This document shows positions 36,810 through 48,065 of a stretch of DNA of 64,000 nt, piece after piece (the first letter of the stretch is position 1; each line of letters opens with the position of its first letter). The position numbers and the translations under genes were made by a program. The DNA comes from Kappaphycus alvarezii. Its lineage: Eukaryota; Rhodophyta; Florideophyceae; Gigartinales; Solieriaceae. The stretch is taken from the NCBI GenBank assembly GCA_002205965.3, contig NADL03000546.1, positions 434,001 to 498,000 of the forward strand, in the 5' to 3' direction. Under the pieces are notes generated by a model. The model was given only the letters and a program-made list of their open reading frames with translations, was not told where the DNA came from and ran no database searches.

Positions 36810-37720
36810 TTATCGAATCAACAATGGTTTGAGACTTGTATTCAAATTAAATCTGGTGAAGATGCAAAGAAGTTGATTCGCGGATATTTGGATAATAGTA
36901 TGCAGTTTTTTTGGAACTGTGCCAGAATTAAAGTCGATACACATGAATCCACTTGAAATTAACTTTTTGAACAACTTCCATGCGGAAGTATCTCGTTGAA
37001 TCAGTCTATCTGCGGGGTTCTTAGGGCCAGGCATCGACGGCCTGGAGTTTAATTCTTTTGAGTCGAAGCTGTTGCGAATTCGTTCGACTATCTGCCGTGG
37101 TCTGAAATCAAGACCTTCATTTAGGGTATTTATAGTGTCTTTACGATTACTTAATTCAGTGGGAAGCTCATCACTGACTTTCGTAAATGTAATTATGCTT
37201 CATAAATCTGCCTCAATGTAGTACACTCTGTCATTAGCATCCACACATCCAAGAACATTTACCTCCACCCCGTAAGTTGAGCAAGAAACTGTTCTTTGAT
37301 TATTACGACACCAGCCTACTCTATGATATATTTCAAATACATATCTTATTCTAACTCTGAGCCCAGTTATATTTACCGTTTGCCCATGAAAGTCTGAAGA
37401 TATTTGGTTGAATTATGCATCATTGAAGGTTGAGATGATTACTTCTTTGATTCCCTTTTCGGCGAATCGCATTTGAGAATGCATTAGACTATTCCTTACT
37501 TATATCATCTTTTTTGTTTGATTACCGTGCGGAACGATAAGGGCCTCTGGGGCTCTTGAACCGTCCTCGTACGTTTTTAACTTGCATCAAACATGACAAT
37601 TAATCACATTTGTTGACCAAGGTACATTTATTTCGTTGAAATCAACGTAAGCTTTATACCAGTTTTCGTTATTTACGCTTTTCAACGCATCAGGTAGTAG
37701 CCAAGTCGGCGCAAATGGTA
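36810..37720 (-). mobile_element. Copia (Ty1)-like RT/RNase H remnant
   Basis: The minus strand can be read almost continuously with a few stops. From 37720 downward it gives a segment resembling the start of the copia RT (KLKTYEDGSRAPEALIVPHGN, compare K-x-K-x-D-G-S...R-x-V-x-x-G-N). It then reads QISSDFHGQTVNI and a C-terminal part, LDFRPRQIVERIRNSFD, ending near PGPKNPADRLIQRDTS (about 37020-36985). That last block corresponds to the PGxxNPAD-x-x-T/R signature at the end of copia RNase H. Several stops and substitutions make it a dead copy. No LTRs were recognised. Confidence 0.55.
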
Positions 37721-38341
37721 TTTGTCAAGCTGAAACCTGTTTTGAACCAGGTCATTCGTTTATTTTTTCCGGTATCATACTTGCATCACGTGGTAAACCC
37801 TTTCCAGTCGTTTCTTGGACCTAAGATTCACACATTACCCAATGCCTTGCCTCCTCTGATCTTTTAATACGGTATCACTGGTAGCAAGAATATTTTCATG
37901 GTATGTCCAGATTTATTGTGAAGTGAGATTATCTATTGATTTTTCTGTCGTTTGGAGAATCTTGTACCGGTAGTTCGCCAAGTTCCTGAAGTAATAGAGC
38001 CATAAAATAATTAATAAGATCACCACTAGGTGTGATTCGAACTTCTTCGTAGGGTGCATACATAGGGCGGCCCACAGGTGAAATTCTTTCAACAAGTAAG
38101 TGATCCTCTCCGTCTAGGATAACTGGACGGATCCACTCGCTATTTCAGTTCCTTTTCTTCCACCTGCAGTGCACCCAGAAATTACCCTTCTTGCCAAATA
38201 TTTCTTTATTAATCGGAGCTCGTGTGGTCATCAACCTTTATATTGTAAGATTTTTCACCTTTTACTCGTGCGCTCGTAGTGTCTGTAGAATAACGAGCTT
38301 CTTCGTTTTGCCCACAATTGATGGCCTCTACCCTCTTAGAA

Positions 38342-38419
38342 GTTCCAAAGAGCTTAAGATTAGGTTGTCAGAGAACATACTCGAGAGAAAGGAAGCCCGG
38401 TACACAATTCGTCCCACAC
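38342..38419 (+). repeat. Inverted duplicate, copy A
   Basis: This roughly 78-bp segment (gttccaaagagcttaagatt ... cgtcccac) matches the reverse complement of 39225-39302 with scattered differences. Both copies keep the translated pattern RKEARYxIRPT in the coding-like frame, suggesting they come from one element protein. Confidence 0.7.
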
Positions 38420-38462
38420 TTTCATTATTTCATAAGTAAAGTCGCTTCTCGAGTATGTTCTC
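38371..38462. repeat. Perfect 16-bp inverted repeat
   Basis: gagaacatactcgaga at 38371-38386 pairs with tctcgagtatgttctc at 38447-38462, leaving a 60-nt loop. It lies at the edge of copy A above and probably reflects an inversion breakpoint or a local snap-back duplication. Confidence 0.75.
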
Positions 38463-39224
38463 ATTAGTCCTACTCTTCCTTTCCTCAATTCGCACTTTGT
38501 AGTGAAGTCGCGTAGGGCGTGGTTTGGGCATTGCGCAGCATCCTCGTTTTGTTATGAAAACTTTATTAGGAAACCTAAGTACTTTGGCAGAGTGTACCCC
38601 GTTGGCATCCTTCAAACGAATACACCGTTACACGCACGCATCAGAGGAGTAAATGAAAATTATTTGCAAAGATTAAAACAAAACCTAACCAAACTTGAAA
38701 CGCACGAATGAAGCAATCGAGAATGCATGTGAAATTTGCGCCCAAAACAGGCAACCAAAAAATCCAAGAAAGTTGTTTTTAACGCACGTATCTGATACAT
38801 TCAATCAAGAAGAATTGGTGTAGTTCTAGTTTTATTACATTGAGATGAAATAGAATTATTATATGCAGTATGACTGATACAGGAACAGGTTATTCTGAGT
38901 TATACATTACTCAAGATCTAACCCCTGCTTCAGACATCAAAAAATTTTGGACATCATGGATCCTTCGACAAGGTTCCCCAGATGCCCTTTCTTCTGATGA
39001 TGAGTGCAATCATGAACCAACACATGGGTTACTCAAGGGGCGCTAAATTATATTCAAAGGGGAAAATCTTGGGTTTTTTTACTCTTGGAGGATATCAGAT
39101 CTCTCGAAAATATATTCAAACCGCGCCCATCACGCAACGCTAAAACAAGTGGTAACTGTGTAATAGAAGAGAATTACTATTAAGACCATACTCGCTAAGA
39201 TGATTGACGCATGCCCTACTGAAA

Positions 39225-39302
39225 TTGTGGGACGAATTATGTATCGGGCTTCCTTTCTCTCGAATTTGTTCTCCGGTAACCTAATTTTAAGCCCTTTGGA
39301 AA
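39225..39302 (-). repeat. Inverted duplicate, copy B
   Basis: This is the reverse-complement counterpart of 38342-38419, about 0.8 kb away, in the opposite orientation. Confidence 0.7.
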
Positions 39303-41649
39303 TTGTAAAAAGTTTCAGATCATATTTTCTTTTACACAGCGAAATTACGTTGCTCTGTATTGTTCTCTTCTTTTTTCTCCTCTATCTAAATTTTAATGCA
39401 ACAATTTAACCTCTCTCCTACCAGTAAATGTTTCGTTATTCTCAGGTTATTTATTCTTTTCGACCAAAAGACAAAAATTCATAATTGAAATTCCTACATG
39501 ATTTTCGCCAATAATTCGCCCTCCAAAGGTAGATACCACTAATGTCCGCGACAATCCCAATTTTCGCCTGTTTTTCATCAGGTCTGTCAATCTTCAATTA
39601 CTAGAGCTTTTTATTTCTTTCTGGTGCTGCTCAGAATTTATCTGTGGTCCTCTAAGAATAGCTCAACATTTTGCGAATCCCTCACAACCTCTATGTATGG
39701 AGCAGGCCACTGCTGTACTATAGCTAAGGTCTCCTTCGCATCCCGTCCGATCGACGGCTTTAGGCTCGTCACGTGTGTCCCTATGGACGCCTTAAATTAT
39801 ATCTTCCGGCTATTAAATAAGAACATCATCCATTTTGTGAGAGAATCAGTCGCGGAAGATGAAATGGAGGAGAAAAGGAGTGCAGGAATTGAGAAAGAGG
39901 ATGAGGTTTGAAGTGTCATTTGAGAAATGGTTGGCATAATAATGGGTCTACTCTGGTGTTTATTAGGAGTCTGAGAAGGGGAGAGAGGTTTATATCATTA
40001 AATATAGGTAACGGCGGACGCAGGTAAGATAGCACCGCCTATAAGCAGAACTGCTAATTATATATGTCGGACCAATTTTTTAAAAATGGATCCAAATAAG
40101 AGAATTTAGGCGAGTTATAAATCAGGGGTAAATTATGTTTGTGAGCCCCTCGCTGCTATCTTTTGATGTTTTATGTTTGGTCGTGATGTCATATTGTAAA
40201 TGATGGATTCTGCACTAGAGAATGACGTTTTTGATAACTACATTTCTTTATTTTCTGCTAATTGCCTTTTTGAATCTTCTGCGTCAACATGAAATCTTGC
40301 TGCTCATTTTATTGTGCTTATACTATTTATATCGACATTTCGGTTTGGTCAACATCTACACATAAATGGAATAGATAAATAACTTGCTTTTGTTTCGTCA
40401 CTTAGGTAAAGGAGTTTTGGAGTCAACTTCAAACCCGAATCGACTCCCGGGTCTCAAAGAACGGTCAAAGAGCCTGCCATTTTAGTAATTTTCTATTAGA
40501 GTAGTGATACCTTTATTATTTTCACTCCTTTTACCTTTCCACTAAATTATACAGTAGAACTTTAATCCCTTGAATAAACTCTCATCATGGGTAGTTAGTT
40601 TCTTATACTTTGACTTAATTATAACCCTGTCACGAACGTAATAATTTTTGGGAAGTATAAATCATTTATCTGGCGATGGAAGATTATTAGATATCCTACC
40701 GATAAAAAATATTTTTAGGTTTGTTTCAGTAGGGAGTTCAAAGTCCTTGAATGTTGCACCTGGCTAGATATTGAAGATATAAGTTTAATGCATTCAGTAT
40801 TTACTGAATGAAAAAAATATATAATGTGCTCTAATCCAAGCACCAACAGCTGGAGGTAGAGTTTCCAGCAAATATTCGTTGCTTACCGGAGGGTAATTTT
40901 TGTTTTATATCAGGGAATGCAAGATGTAGTCGTCTATATCCATGCCGCTGGGAGTGCGTTGTGCGGTACAAGTCGCCACTGGGTAAAACTAAATATTATT
41001 CCCTACAGGATAGTACCAATGCCAGGGAGCAGGCATGCCGCGATAGAAAATTACCAAAATTGCATTAAAACCCTCATGATTAATTATTCATAGTCTACTG
41101 CACAGTGCTGTATCTGAAAATGACCCAAACGAATTACTCTTATCACATTTGGATACTGTCCGCTCAGAAGACCCAATTCCCAAAAGCAGTTTTCTTTTCC
41201 CTCGCGTTGAGGTTCTTGTCTACCTCTGTTAGAATCATGGGTTTTTGGTTTGAGCGAATGAATATTTTAGGGTTTTTTTATACTCAATAAAAGACTCCCG
41301 GTCAGCCCTTGACTTCTTCAGGATGAGCTGGTGAGAGGTTCATTATCTATTTACTTTGCTAATCCACGCACCTTCACTTAGGTATCAATTATTTTTACAG
41401 ACTTACGGGATTTAGAGACTTGCTCCAATAATTATCCATACTGTATCATAGGGTCGGGTAATTCGGATCACACTGGGTAATTTGGATCTAAAATTTTAAT
41501 ATTTTGTTACACATCTACTCGGAAGCTCCTAAATTTTACGGTAAACAATTGCCTCTAGAGAGAGCCCAGAGAAATATTTTTAGTTCATATATGACTCCAG
41601 GAACGGCTTTTTCGCGGCAATTCAAGTCAAATTGAATCCTGTCTCCCAA

Positions 41650-41865
41650 CTTAAATTTGTACCGGAGCGAAGATACCGTATCATGTCCAAGCCAATCGTG
41701 AAACCGTACAATGCGTCGAAAACTGCAGATGGCACTCCAATCTACCAGAAGGTGGAAGGGAGGCCAGCCAACAAACAAGCGGCATTAGAGGTTACTGTCA
41801 ATGCGGAGTGCGGCTGTAAAAGAATGTCTCTAACCTTCGAAACCCGTTCCATTGCGCGAGTGGCA
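41650..41865 (-). mobile_element. LINE 3' fragment, second copy
   Basis: Read on the minus strand this segment parallels 34780-34995 (end of the RLE frame and 3' UTR), including cgttccattgcgcgagtggc read on the plus strand and the tccggtacaaattta block. Unlike the other two copies, similarity stops right after that block: the 50 bp of tail seen at 34995-35044 and 19741-19800 are absent or replaced. Confidence 0.7.
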
Positions 41866-41907
41866 ATGATCACATTAATTATCTACAATACTGCGGAGGG
41901 TCACTGG

Positions 41908-42290
41908 CTACGATGGGGATTTCCCTAAAGCAAACAAGTGACTGCTCTCCCGGAGACGCTCTCTCGCGTGTAATATCCACGTATGTGTTGCGAATGCTTC
42001 GCAAATCCTGTCAACCCCGAATGTTGACTTAACATACATAGCAACGCCTTCTGAGGACGAGTCCTCATGCGTTAACCAATTCAATCTATCTGTGATGTCT
42101 TCTTCTACGGTAGAGAGCACCTAGAAAAGAGACAATAGTTTTGAATGACTCGCTGCAAATGAATCACCCAGCGGACCGCAGCTACGACTATATCGTCGCT
42201 GCCGGTGGCAATGAAGAACAAGACAAGCAGACGCCATGCACCACCTATTGACTTCATATCCCTTTGCTCCTTTACCATGAATACATGCAT
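41908..42290 (-). CDS. Possible small two-exon gene, function unknown
   Basis: Exon 1 would be 42290-42168 from ATG 42290 (MHVFMVKEQRDM...). Exon 2 would be 42120-41908, stopping after ALGKSPS. Between them, 42167-42121 is a 47-nt segment starting GTGATT and ending in the pyrimidine-rich ttttctag, which has the look of a short intron. Removing it joins the two frames exactly (...AAVRW|VLSTVEED...) into 111 residues. The N-terminal half has a hydrophobic helix (RLLVLFFIATG). The C-terminal half is soluble and mixed-charge. The 5' splice site is not the standard GTAAGT, and I recognise no family. A single-base loss like those in neighbouring genes would also join the frames, so this stays speculative. 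Confidence 0.3.
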
Positions 42291-42552
42291 CACATGCCGC
42301 CCTGCTCAGGTCATTAACGCGAACCCTTACTGCCAGTCAAAGAATTAACGTTTATGTTTGGATTGAGCGCTTTGCTTTACACCCTCAACTATTAATCCAT
42401 TAGCCAACAAATAAGAATCTGCTACACCTACAGTACGTTACTGCATCAAAGTGCAGTCACTCAATGCTAATCTTGATCCTAGCATCTCCCTTCAACAGTT
42501 CTCTCAAGCATAGAAAACTGGGAACGCTACATCAGGGGTGGAACAGCCACTG

Positions 42553-45500
42553 CTAATCAAGTGATGGCTCACCCACAGTCTCAGGCGCGCCGCCAGACCT
42601 TTCCATGTTCAGTTCAAACAATACCGAATCCGCATCAAACAAAAACTTCACCGGTAATCCCGCTCGCATCAATGTGCATCCGGTCATTTTCAAAGGCACA
42701 CCATACTGATATACCCCTAACGGCGCGTGATCAATAGCTCCAGTGTCCGGGTTCCGAGCCACAGTCCCCGGGCAAAGTTCCTCAACACGGTAAGATAACC
42801 TTGGATCTAAGCCTCGCAACTTGAGCCGAGGCAACAGCCGTCCCACCACACGCCGAGTATTAACAGCAATCACTATTGCACGGCGCTTGTTCCTAGACAC
42901 AAACATCCATGCGGCTGAATCTGAACTAAAGGGAGACCATAGCCGGTACATATCGCCTTCATAGACCAATGGAGCTAGCCTCTTCTGCATTGCCACGTAA
43001 CCACGAATCTCCTCTACCTCCTCATCCGAGAACTCACGCGGATCCAGCTCGTATCCAAACGTACCTGACATTGCAACGACCGACCGCGTTTTCATCGGGG
43101 TACTACGGAGCGTTTGATGGTTAGGGACCGTTGACACATGCGCCCCCATTGCTGATGCAGGGTAAGCGAGGGACGTTCCGTACTGAATAGACACCCGGGA
43201 CAGCGCATCCGTGTTATCGGACGTCCAGATCTGCGGACTGAAGTACAACATTCCACAGTCGAACCGCCCACCACCTCCTGAACAGGTCTCCAACAAAACG
43301 TTGGGATACTTTTCGGTAATTCTCCCCATTACATCATAGACACCAAGTATAAACCTGTGAGAAATCTCGCCTTGCCTTTCCGGATGCCACTCTTGAGAAA
43401 ACACCTCGGTCAAATGACGATTCATATCCCACTTGACATACTCAATGTTTGCACTCGCAAGTAGCTTGTCCAGAACGTCGAAGATGTGATCTCTCACGAC
43501 TTTCCTGGAGAAATCTAGGACAAGCTGGTTGCGACCAGTTGTTCTGTTACGGGTGGGGACGCACAAGCACCAGTCCGAGTGTCTCCTATACAAGTCGCTG
43601 TCGATTGAAACCATCTCAGGTTCGACCCATATTCCGAACTTCACTCCACAGTCATTCACAGCTCTCGCAATACCTTCAATTCCATATGGGAACTTTTCCT
43701 TGTTCGGAACCCAGTCTCCGAGACCGCTTAGCGTATTATTCCGCACACCAAACCATCCATCATCCAAGACAACCATTTCGATGTGTGCACGCGCTGCTGC
43801 TCGAGCGAATTCTGCGACAATCTCATGTGTAACGCCAAAATAAGCAGCCTCCCAAGTGTTGATCAACACCGGTGGAACCTTGTATCTCCATTGACGTGGT
43901 ATAAGCCTCTCGCGGAAAGCGCGGTGAAGCGTGCGCGACATGTCCCCGAGACCTTTACTGCTGTATGTCATGATGACTTCTGGCGTGTGAAACAGATTTG
44001 CATTCTTCCTGTTGTCGAGATGCCAGGTGAAGCCGTCTGGGTTGATTCCCATGTTGACACGCAGCCTTCCATACTCAGTAATCTCAGTGGCCGCAGAAAA
44101 GTTGCCTGAGTACACTAGGGCGAAACCAAATACTTCACCATGGTCCTCTTGCGGCTCCTGGTTTGGCGAAATGACGATGAAGGATTGAACTGATGTGAGC
44201 TTGCGCCTCGAATTGACTTGACGACGTTGAGGCCATAGTTCAATTTCTGTGTGATCATTTCTCGTTCACGGGCCCATCCTCCTGCCAACTGAGTCATGTA
44301 GTAATCGGTCTCCGTGTCAAAGTCAAACGTGCCGGATACGACGGCCTTGAGTGTAATCGGGTGGCTTCCTTCATTGACGACGACAGTATGCCTTGTGATG
44401 ATATCATAATCATGCATGACGGTATAATTAAGCAAGAAGCGGACACCAGTCTGGATGTCCTCCAGCTCAACGATCAAAGTTGTAGCTTCATCTGAAGAAT
44501 CGGTATACATAGCTGGCATACGAGATGGCATATGTCTCTTTCCTTGAACGATCCTGTGTCCCTTGTACTCCAGGGGACAAACAGAGCTTCCATCCTTTTG
44601 AAAGACAAGCTTGAAGGAAGGATCTCTGTAGTCACCTGTACCTAGATCGGAGAACTCCAGCAACTTTGTGTTTTTTCCCAAAACCTGTGGATCAAGAGCA
44701 CCCCAGTTCGTGGTTTGGTCCTGAGTAGTGAGATCCAGCAAACTTCCCGCAAACGGACTGTAAGCCTGGCTAGCAACCTTGGTCAATCGAGGACTACTTG
44801 GGCCACTACGACCCCTGGGCCTCTCAAATGTGCGATCGTCAAAGGATGGACGGCCTGGAGCAACAGAAGTCATACCATTCTTCAGAGATTGGCTAGGACG
44901 GTGAACCAGTTCTCCATGTTCATTCCCAAGGGTGGCGACATTAACCATACTCTTTGCAGACTTGAGCGACTTGCGCACTGCTTCCAACCCTTCGGCTTTG
45001 GGGCAGCAGGCGGGGTATCCGTCGAGTCTTCGACGTCCATGAAGGAAACACGATGAGATCCCTTTTGAGAATCGGGTTTGGAATCAGAGTTGGACTTGGC
45101 CTTATCTTCGATGGCAATTTCCTTGAGGACGGTGGCAACGGTGTCATCATCGAGAGCAGCATTCAAATCTCCGCCGCGAAGACGTTCCTGATGCCACAAA
45201 CGCCATGATGCATTCTCCAAACGTCGAGTACGAGCATAGTCCTCACCTTCATCTGCATCCTTGGCCTTTGTAAAAACTTTCCACTTTTCGGTTAACTCTT
45301 CGACATTGTCAATGTCACCTAATTCTTCGAGACCAAGGACCTCTGCGATCGTGACCGTGCCCTGGGGATCGAAGGGGGTGGGAACATGGGATCGGATGAG
45401 ATAAGTGATGTCATCGCAAGCGGGTAACGGAGGCCCCCAATATAGATGCTCAAGGTTCTTTGCATCATCGACTCGGAACGCATAGAGCGAGTCTTTGCAT

Positions 45501-45583
45501 CGAAGACGAAAGAGTCGTAGCTGACCGTCGTAGTAAATGCCGGGAATGTCGGCGGCGTCGAGATTGTGGCGCCGCAAATTCAT
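42553..45583 (-). CDS. GH36 alpha-galactosidase (two single-base frame breaks)
   Basis: A retaining alpha-galactosidase of glycoside hydrolase family 36, removing terminal alpha-galactose. In a red alga floridoside would be a natural substrate (inference). ATG 45583 begins the GH36 N-terminal beta-domain (YDGQLRLF, LEHLYWGPPLP, about 45525-45420). An acidic, probably disordered insert of roughly 170 residues follows. The domain resumes with FSDLGTGDYRDPSF, GHRIVQGKRHMP and HDYDIITRHTVVVN (about 44670-44365). The TIM barrel is intact: nucleophile Asp in YVKWDMNRH (codon 43428-43426), SGGGGRFDCGML, and acid/base Asp in WTSDNTD (codon 43218-43216). Frame breaks occur near 44995 and at about 44183, where FNP-FIVISP needs one extra C. 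Restoring one base at each gives exactly 1011 codons. There is no signal peptide, so it is probably cytosolic. Confidence 0.9.
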
Positions 45584-45855
45584 GATGTGGAGATGACGTG
45601 AATGTGGCGAGAGAGATGGATCGCGGCGGATAAGAGTAGAGAAATTCGAGAGCGACCGATAATAAAGAAAACTAACTTTGGCTTTGAATCACGCGATGGA
45701 TGGCAATCTCTATTGGTATGCTTTACTGTACAGTACTTGTCATACTGACTCGTAAATTAAATTAAATTTTTATAAAGTCTTTAGGAATTTGAGCTTCCAC
45801 TGGAATACTGCATAGACATTGCCTCGCGGTAATGCTTGGACGATCGCAACAGTGC

Positions 45856-46000
45856 ACTACAGTACAGTACTGTACAGTACAGTACAAACCTTAGCAGCAA
45901 CCCCGAGGATAATAATACCTTCATAATACAAATTTTGGTACACAAGAATTAATTAATCCATAAAACTGTTGCATTGTACCGTACTGTACTGTACTGTATA
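45856..46000. repeat. CAGTAC/GTACTG repeat clusters
   Basis: One run of alternating tacagtac and tactgtac units spans about 45857-45886, and a second (gtactgtactgtactgta) spans about 45980-45998. Each is self-complementary, so hairpins are possible. Confidence 0.75.
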
Positions 46001-46974
46001 GTGTGCAGCGCCACTCTGCCACATGTGATTGGAATAGCTTTGGATTCAGTACAATTCTCTGTTTGTCCAAAGTATCGTCATTCTATCCAAAATCACCCAG
46101 TTTAATCAACTGAATGTTTTTACAGTTAACCTGCAACAACGTAAAATCTATCAATCACAACGGCTTTTTATTTAGAGAAACTTATCGCACCGAAAAGTCA
46201 CAGCCCATCGTGCCGTATTACGCCACTTCCCATCTCTTGCTATCATGTTAAATGTTAAAAAAAATGCCATGCATCCTTTTACGTGCAATTGCTGATGCAA
46301 CTGCACATCAACGTCTCAGGAGTTGATCGCCCGTCAACGACTTGCTGCATTATCAAAAACCTAGTGGAAGATACACATGCCCAAAAACCCTACCTGGCAT
46401 TACTACGAATACGAGTATCGGGACGATTATTTTCCCTTTCGACAATGTTTTCTCTGGACCCCACATCCAACTGCGCCCTTGTGACCGTCTTCTTAACACC
46501 TCTGCAGGCTTGAGCATCGAGTTAAAATTACAACTGTAACAAGGTTTTAGCACCGCACAACTGCAAATACTGCACCTTCAAGGTTAACAACCACCAGCCA
46601 TTGCCCTATGTACGCCATTGTGATAGGGGCCTTCAAACAACATGCAATTCCTCACACCAAAGGGCAGTATTTCCCCCATCGCACCTTTACGTTTTTCATA
46701 TTATGCTACTACCGTATGGCAAGGCCTGAATGCAGGGTACCGTTGGCTTTTTGTTGCATCATTACACAGTTCACTTTGCCAAATATTATCCAATTTGGCA
46801 AAGAGTCCTTAGGATGTACCGTAGTTAGCGGCTTCAAGGAAGGTGAATAATGGATTTATATTGGATGGAAAAAGAGACTGTAATTTAAAAGGAAATTTAA
46901 AAAGAAATTTATGCGATCGGTGCCTGAGCAATGCAGAGATACAATCTCGGCTAATCTCTTTACAGCACAGTAGG

Positions 46975-47056
46975 CGATACTGTACAGTACTGTACAATAT
47001 CGACCTATCGTATGATTGTTGTCTAATACTGTACAGTCTGTACTGTATTGTAACAG
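46975..47056. repeat. TACTGTACAGTA repeat cluster
   Basis: Three closely spaced copies of tactgtacagtactgtac and close variants occur here, separated by unrelated sequence (about 46978-46997, 47028-47045, 47053-47060). Confidence 0.65.
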
Positions 47057-47207
47057 TACTGGACTGAAGCAAAGTTCCACAATCCTTGCGAGTCATGCTA
47101 CCGTGGCAATCCTGTTAAATACAGTACAGTATACAGTATTGTGTGGTTAATTTCCTCTCGTGGGAATACTGGACACTCAATTTCTTCCACTCGATTGTGC
47201 ATAGACT

Positions 47208-47257
47208 GTACAATTACTGTACTTACAGTACAATTACTGTAAGTACAGTAATTGTAC
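47208..47257. repeat. 50-bp perfect hairpin
   Basis: The left arm 47208-47229 (gtacaattactgtacttaca plus gt) pairs perfectly with the right arm 47236-47257, leaving the 6-nt loop acaatt. This is a 22-bp uninterrupted stem, the strongest palindrome I found in the window. Confidence 0.9.
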
Positions 47258-48065
47258 TGTATTAGTCCTTAGCACCATCCCCTTCAACCCTTCAGTGTCT
47301 GGACAGGTGACCTCTATGACCCAACAGTTGGTGACCCAGCTTCCTGCAACACATCCGACGACCGACATTATTACCCTTCGCTGTCGACACCGCGGCATGA
47401 CGACGAGTGCCTGCAGCCAACAGAAAATCAATCCTTGGATCTCAGCTCGAAACGGCCGCACCCAACAATAACATCGGTTAAAAACGCTCTTCACACACAC
47501 ACCTCAGATCTAAAATCCTCGAAATCCTCTACAGGGCGTGCCTTAGTCTCTCGAATCAGGCCTTTGGAGTCTGAGCGATCAACTCCTTTACGCAATCCTT
47601 GGAAATTCGGAACCACCACACACCAGTTCACTCGCCGATGACATCACAACAGCATCCGCGCTTCGCGCTAATACCAGCACAAAAATAAACCAGATACTGT
47701 AGCTAGGGATGCAGCCTATACCGTCCAAACAGACGAAATGGGCGACTCGAGCACACCTTACCAGTCTCGCGGTTCCTGGCAGTATGTACCGTAGATCAGT
47801 TCTCTCGGTTCTTGCGGTGCACACTCCGCCGCTACTATTCGCCTCCCCTAGGACTTTAATCGGCGCAAGCTGTGCGGCTTCCACGCCTCTTGCAAGAAAC
47901 GTCCGCTGGCGAACCTATCGGCACCTTCAAGACGCAACCCGCGACTGTCCTTACTTCATCCTGAACGCAAAGCGTCTACTGGTACGGACCAAGACTCAGG
48001 GTTGTGTACGTGGTTACTCAAAGACGGTAGCACACATCGCGTTTTGCTGTGGATGGATAATTTGA

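Larger units (their letters stand above)
37721..41649. other. AT-rich region with rearranged element pieces
   Basis: Upstream parts of the copia-like element may extend to about 38.7 kb but are too decayed to follow. An inverted pair (38342-38419 and 39225-39302) and a 16-bp inverted repeat are listed. I see no supportable gene. Confidence 0.4.
45584..48065. other. Intergenic region rich in CAGTAC palindromes
   Basis: It includes the pyrimidine-rich 5' leader of the GH36 gene (45584-45660). The remainder has repeated tactgtacagta motifs and several short frames. The 118-residue frame 47709-48065 (plus, ATG) has gene-like composition but no recognised domain, so I do not call it as a gene. 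Confidence 0.4.

Noticed and set aside
40400..40470. Possible tRNA T-arm-like sequence (ttcaaacccgaatcgactcc)
   Set aside because: No matching acceptor stem, D-arm or anticodon arm could be built around it. No other convincing tRNA was found by eye either.
47709..48065. 118-residue plus-strand frame with ATG and gene-like GC
   Set aside because: No signal peptide, domain or motif. It may be a remnant of a gene but cannot be supported from sequence alone.
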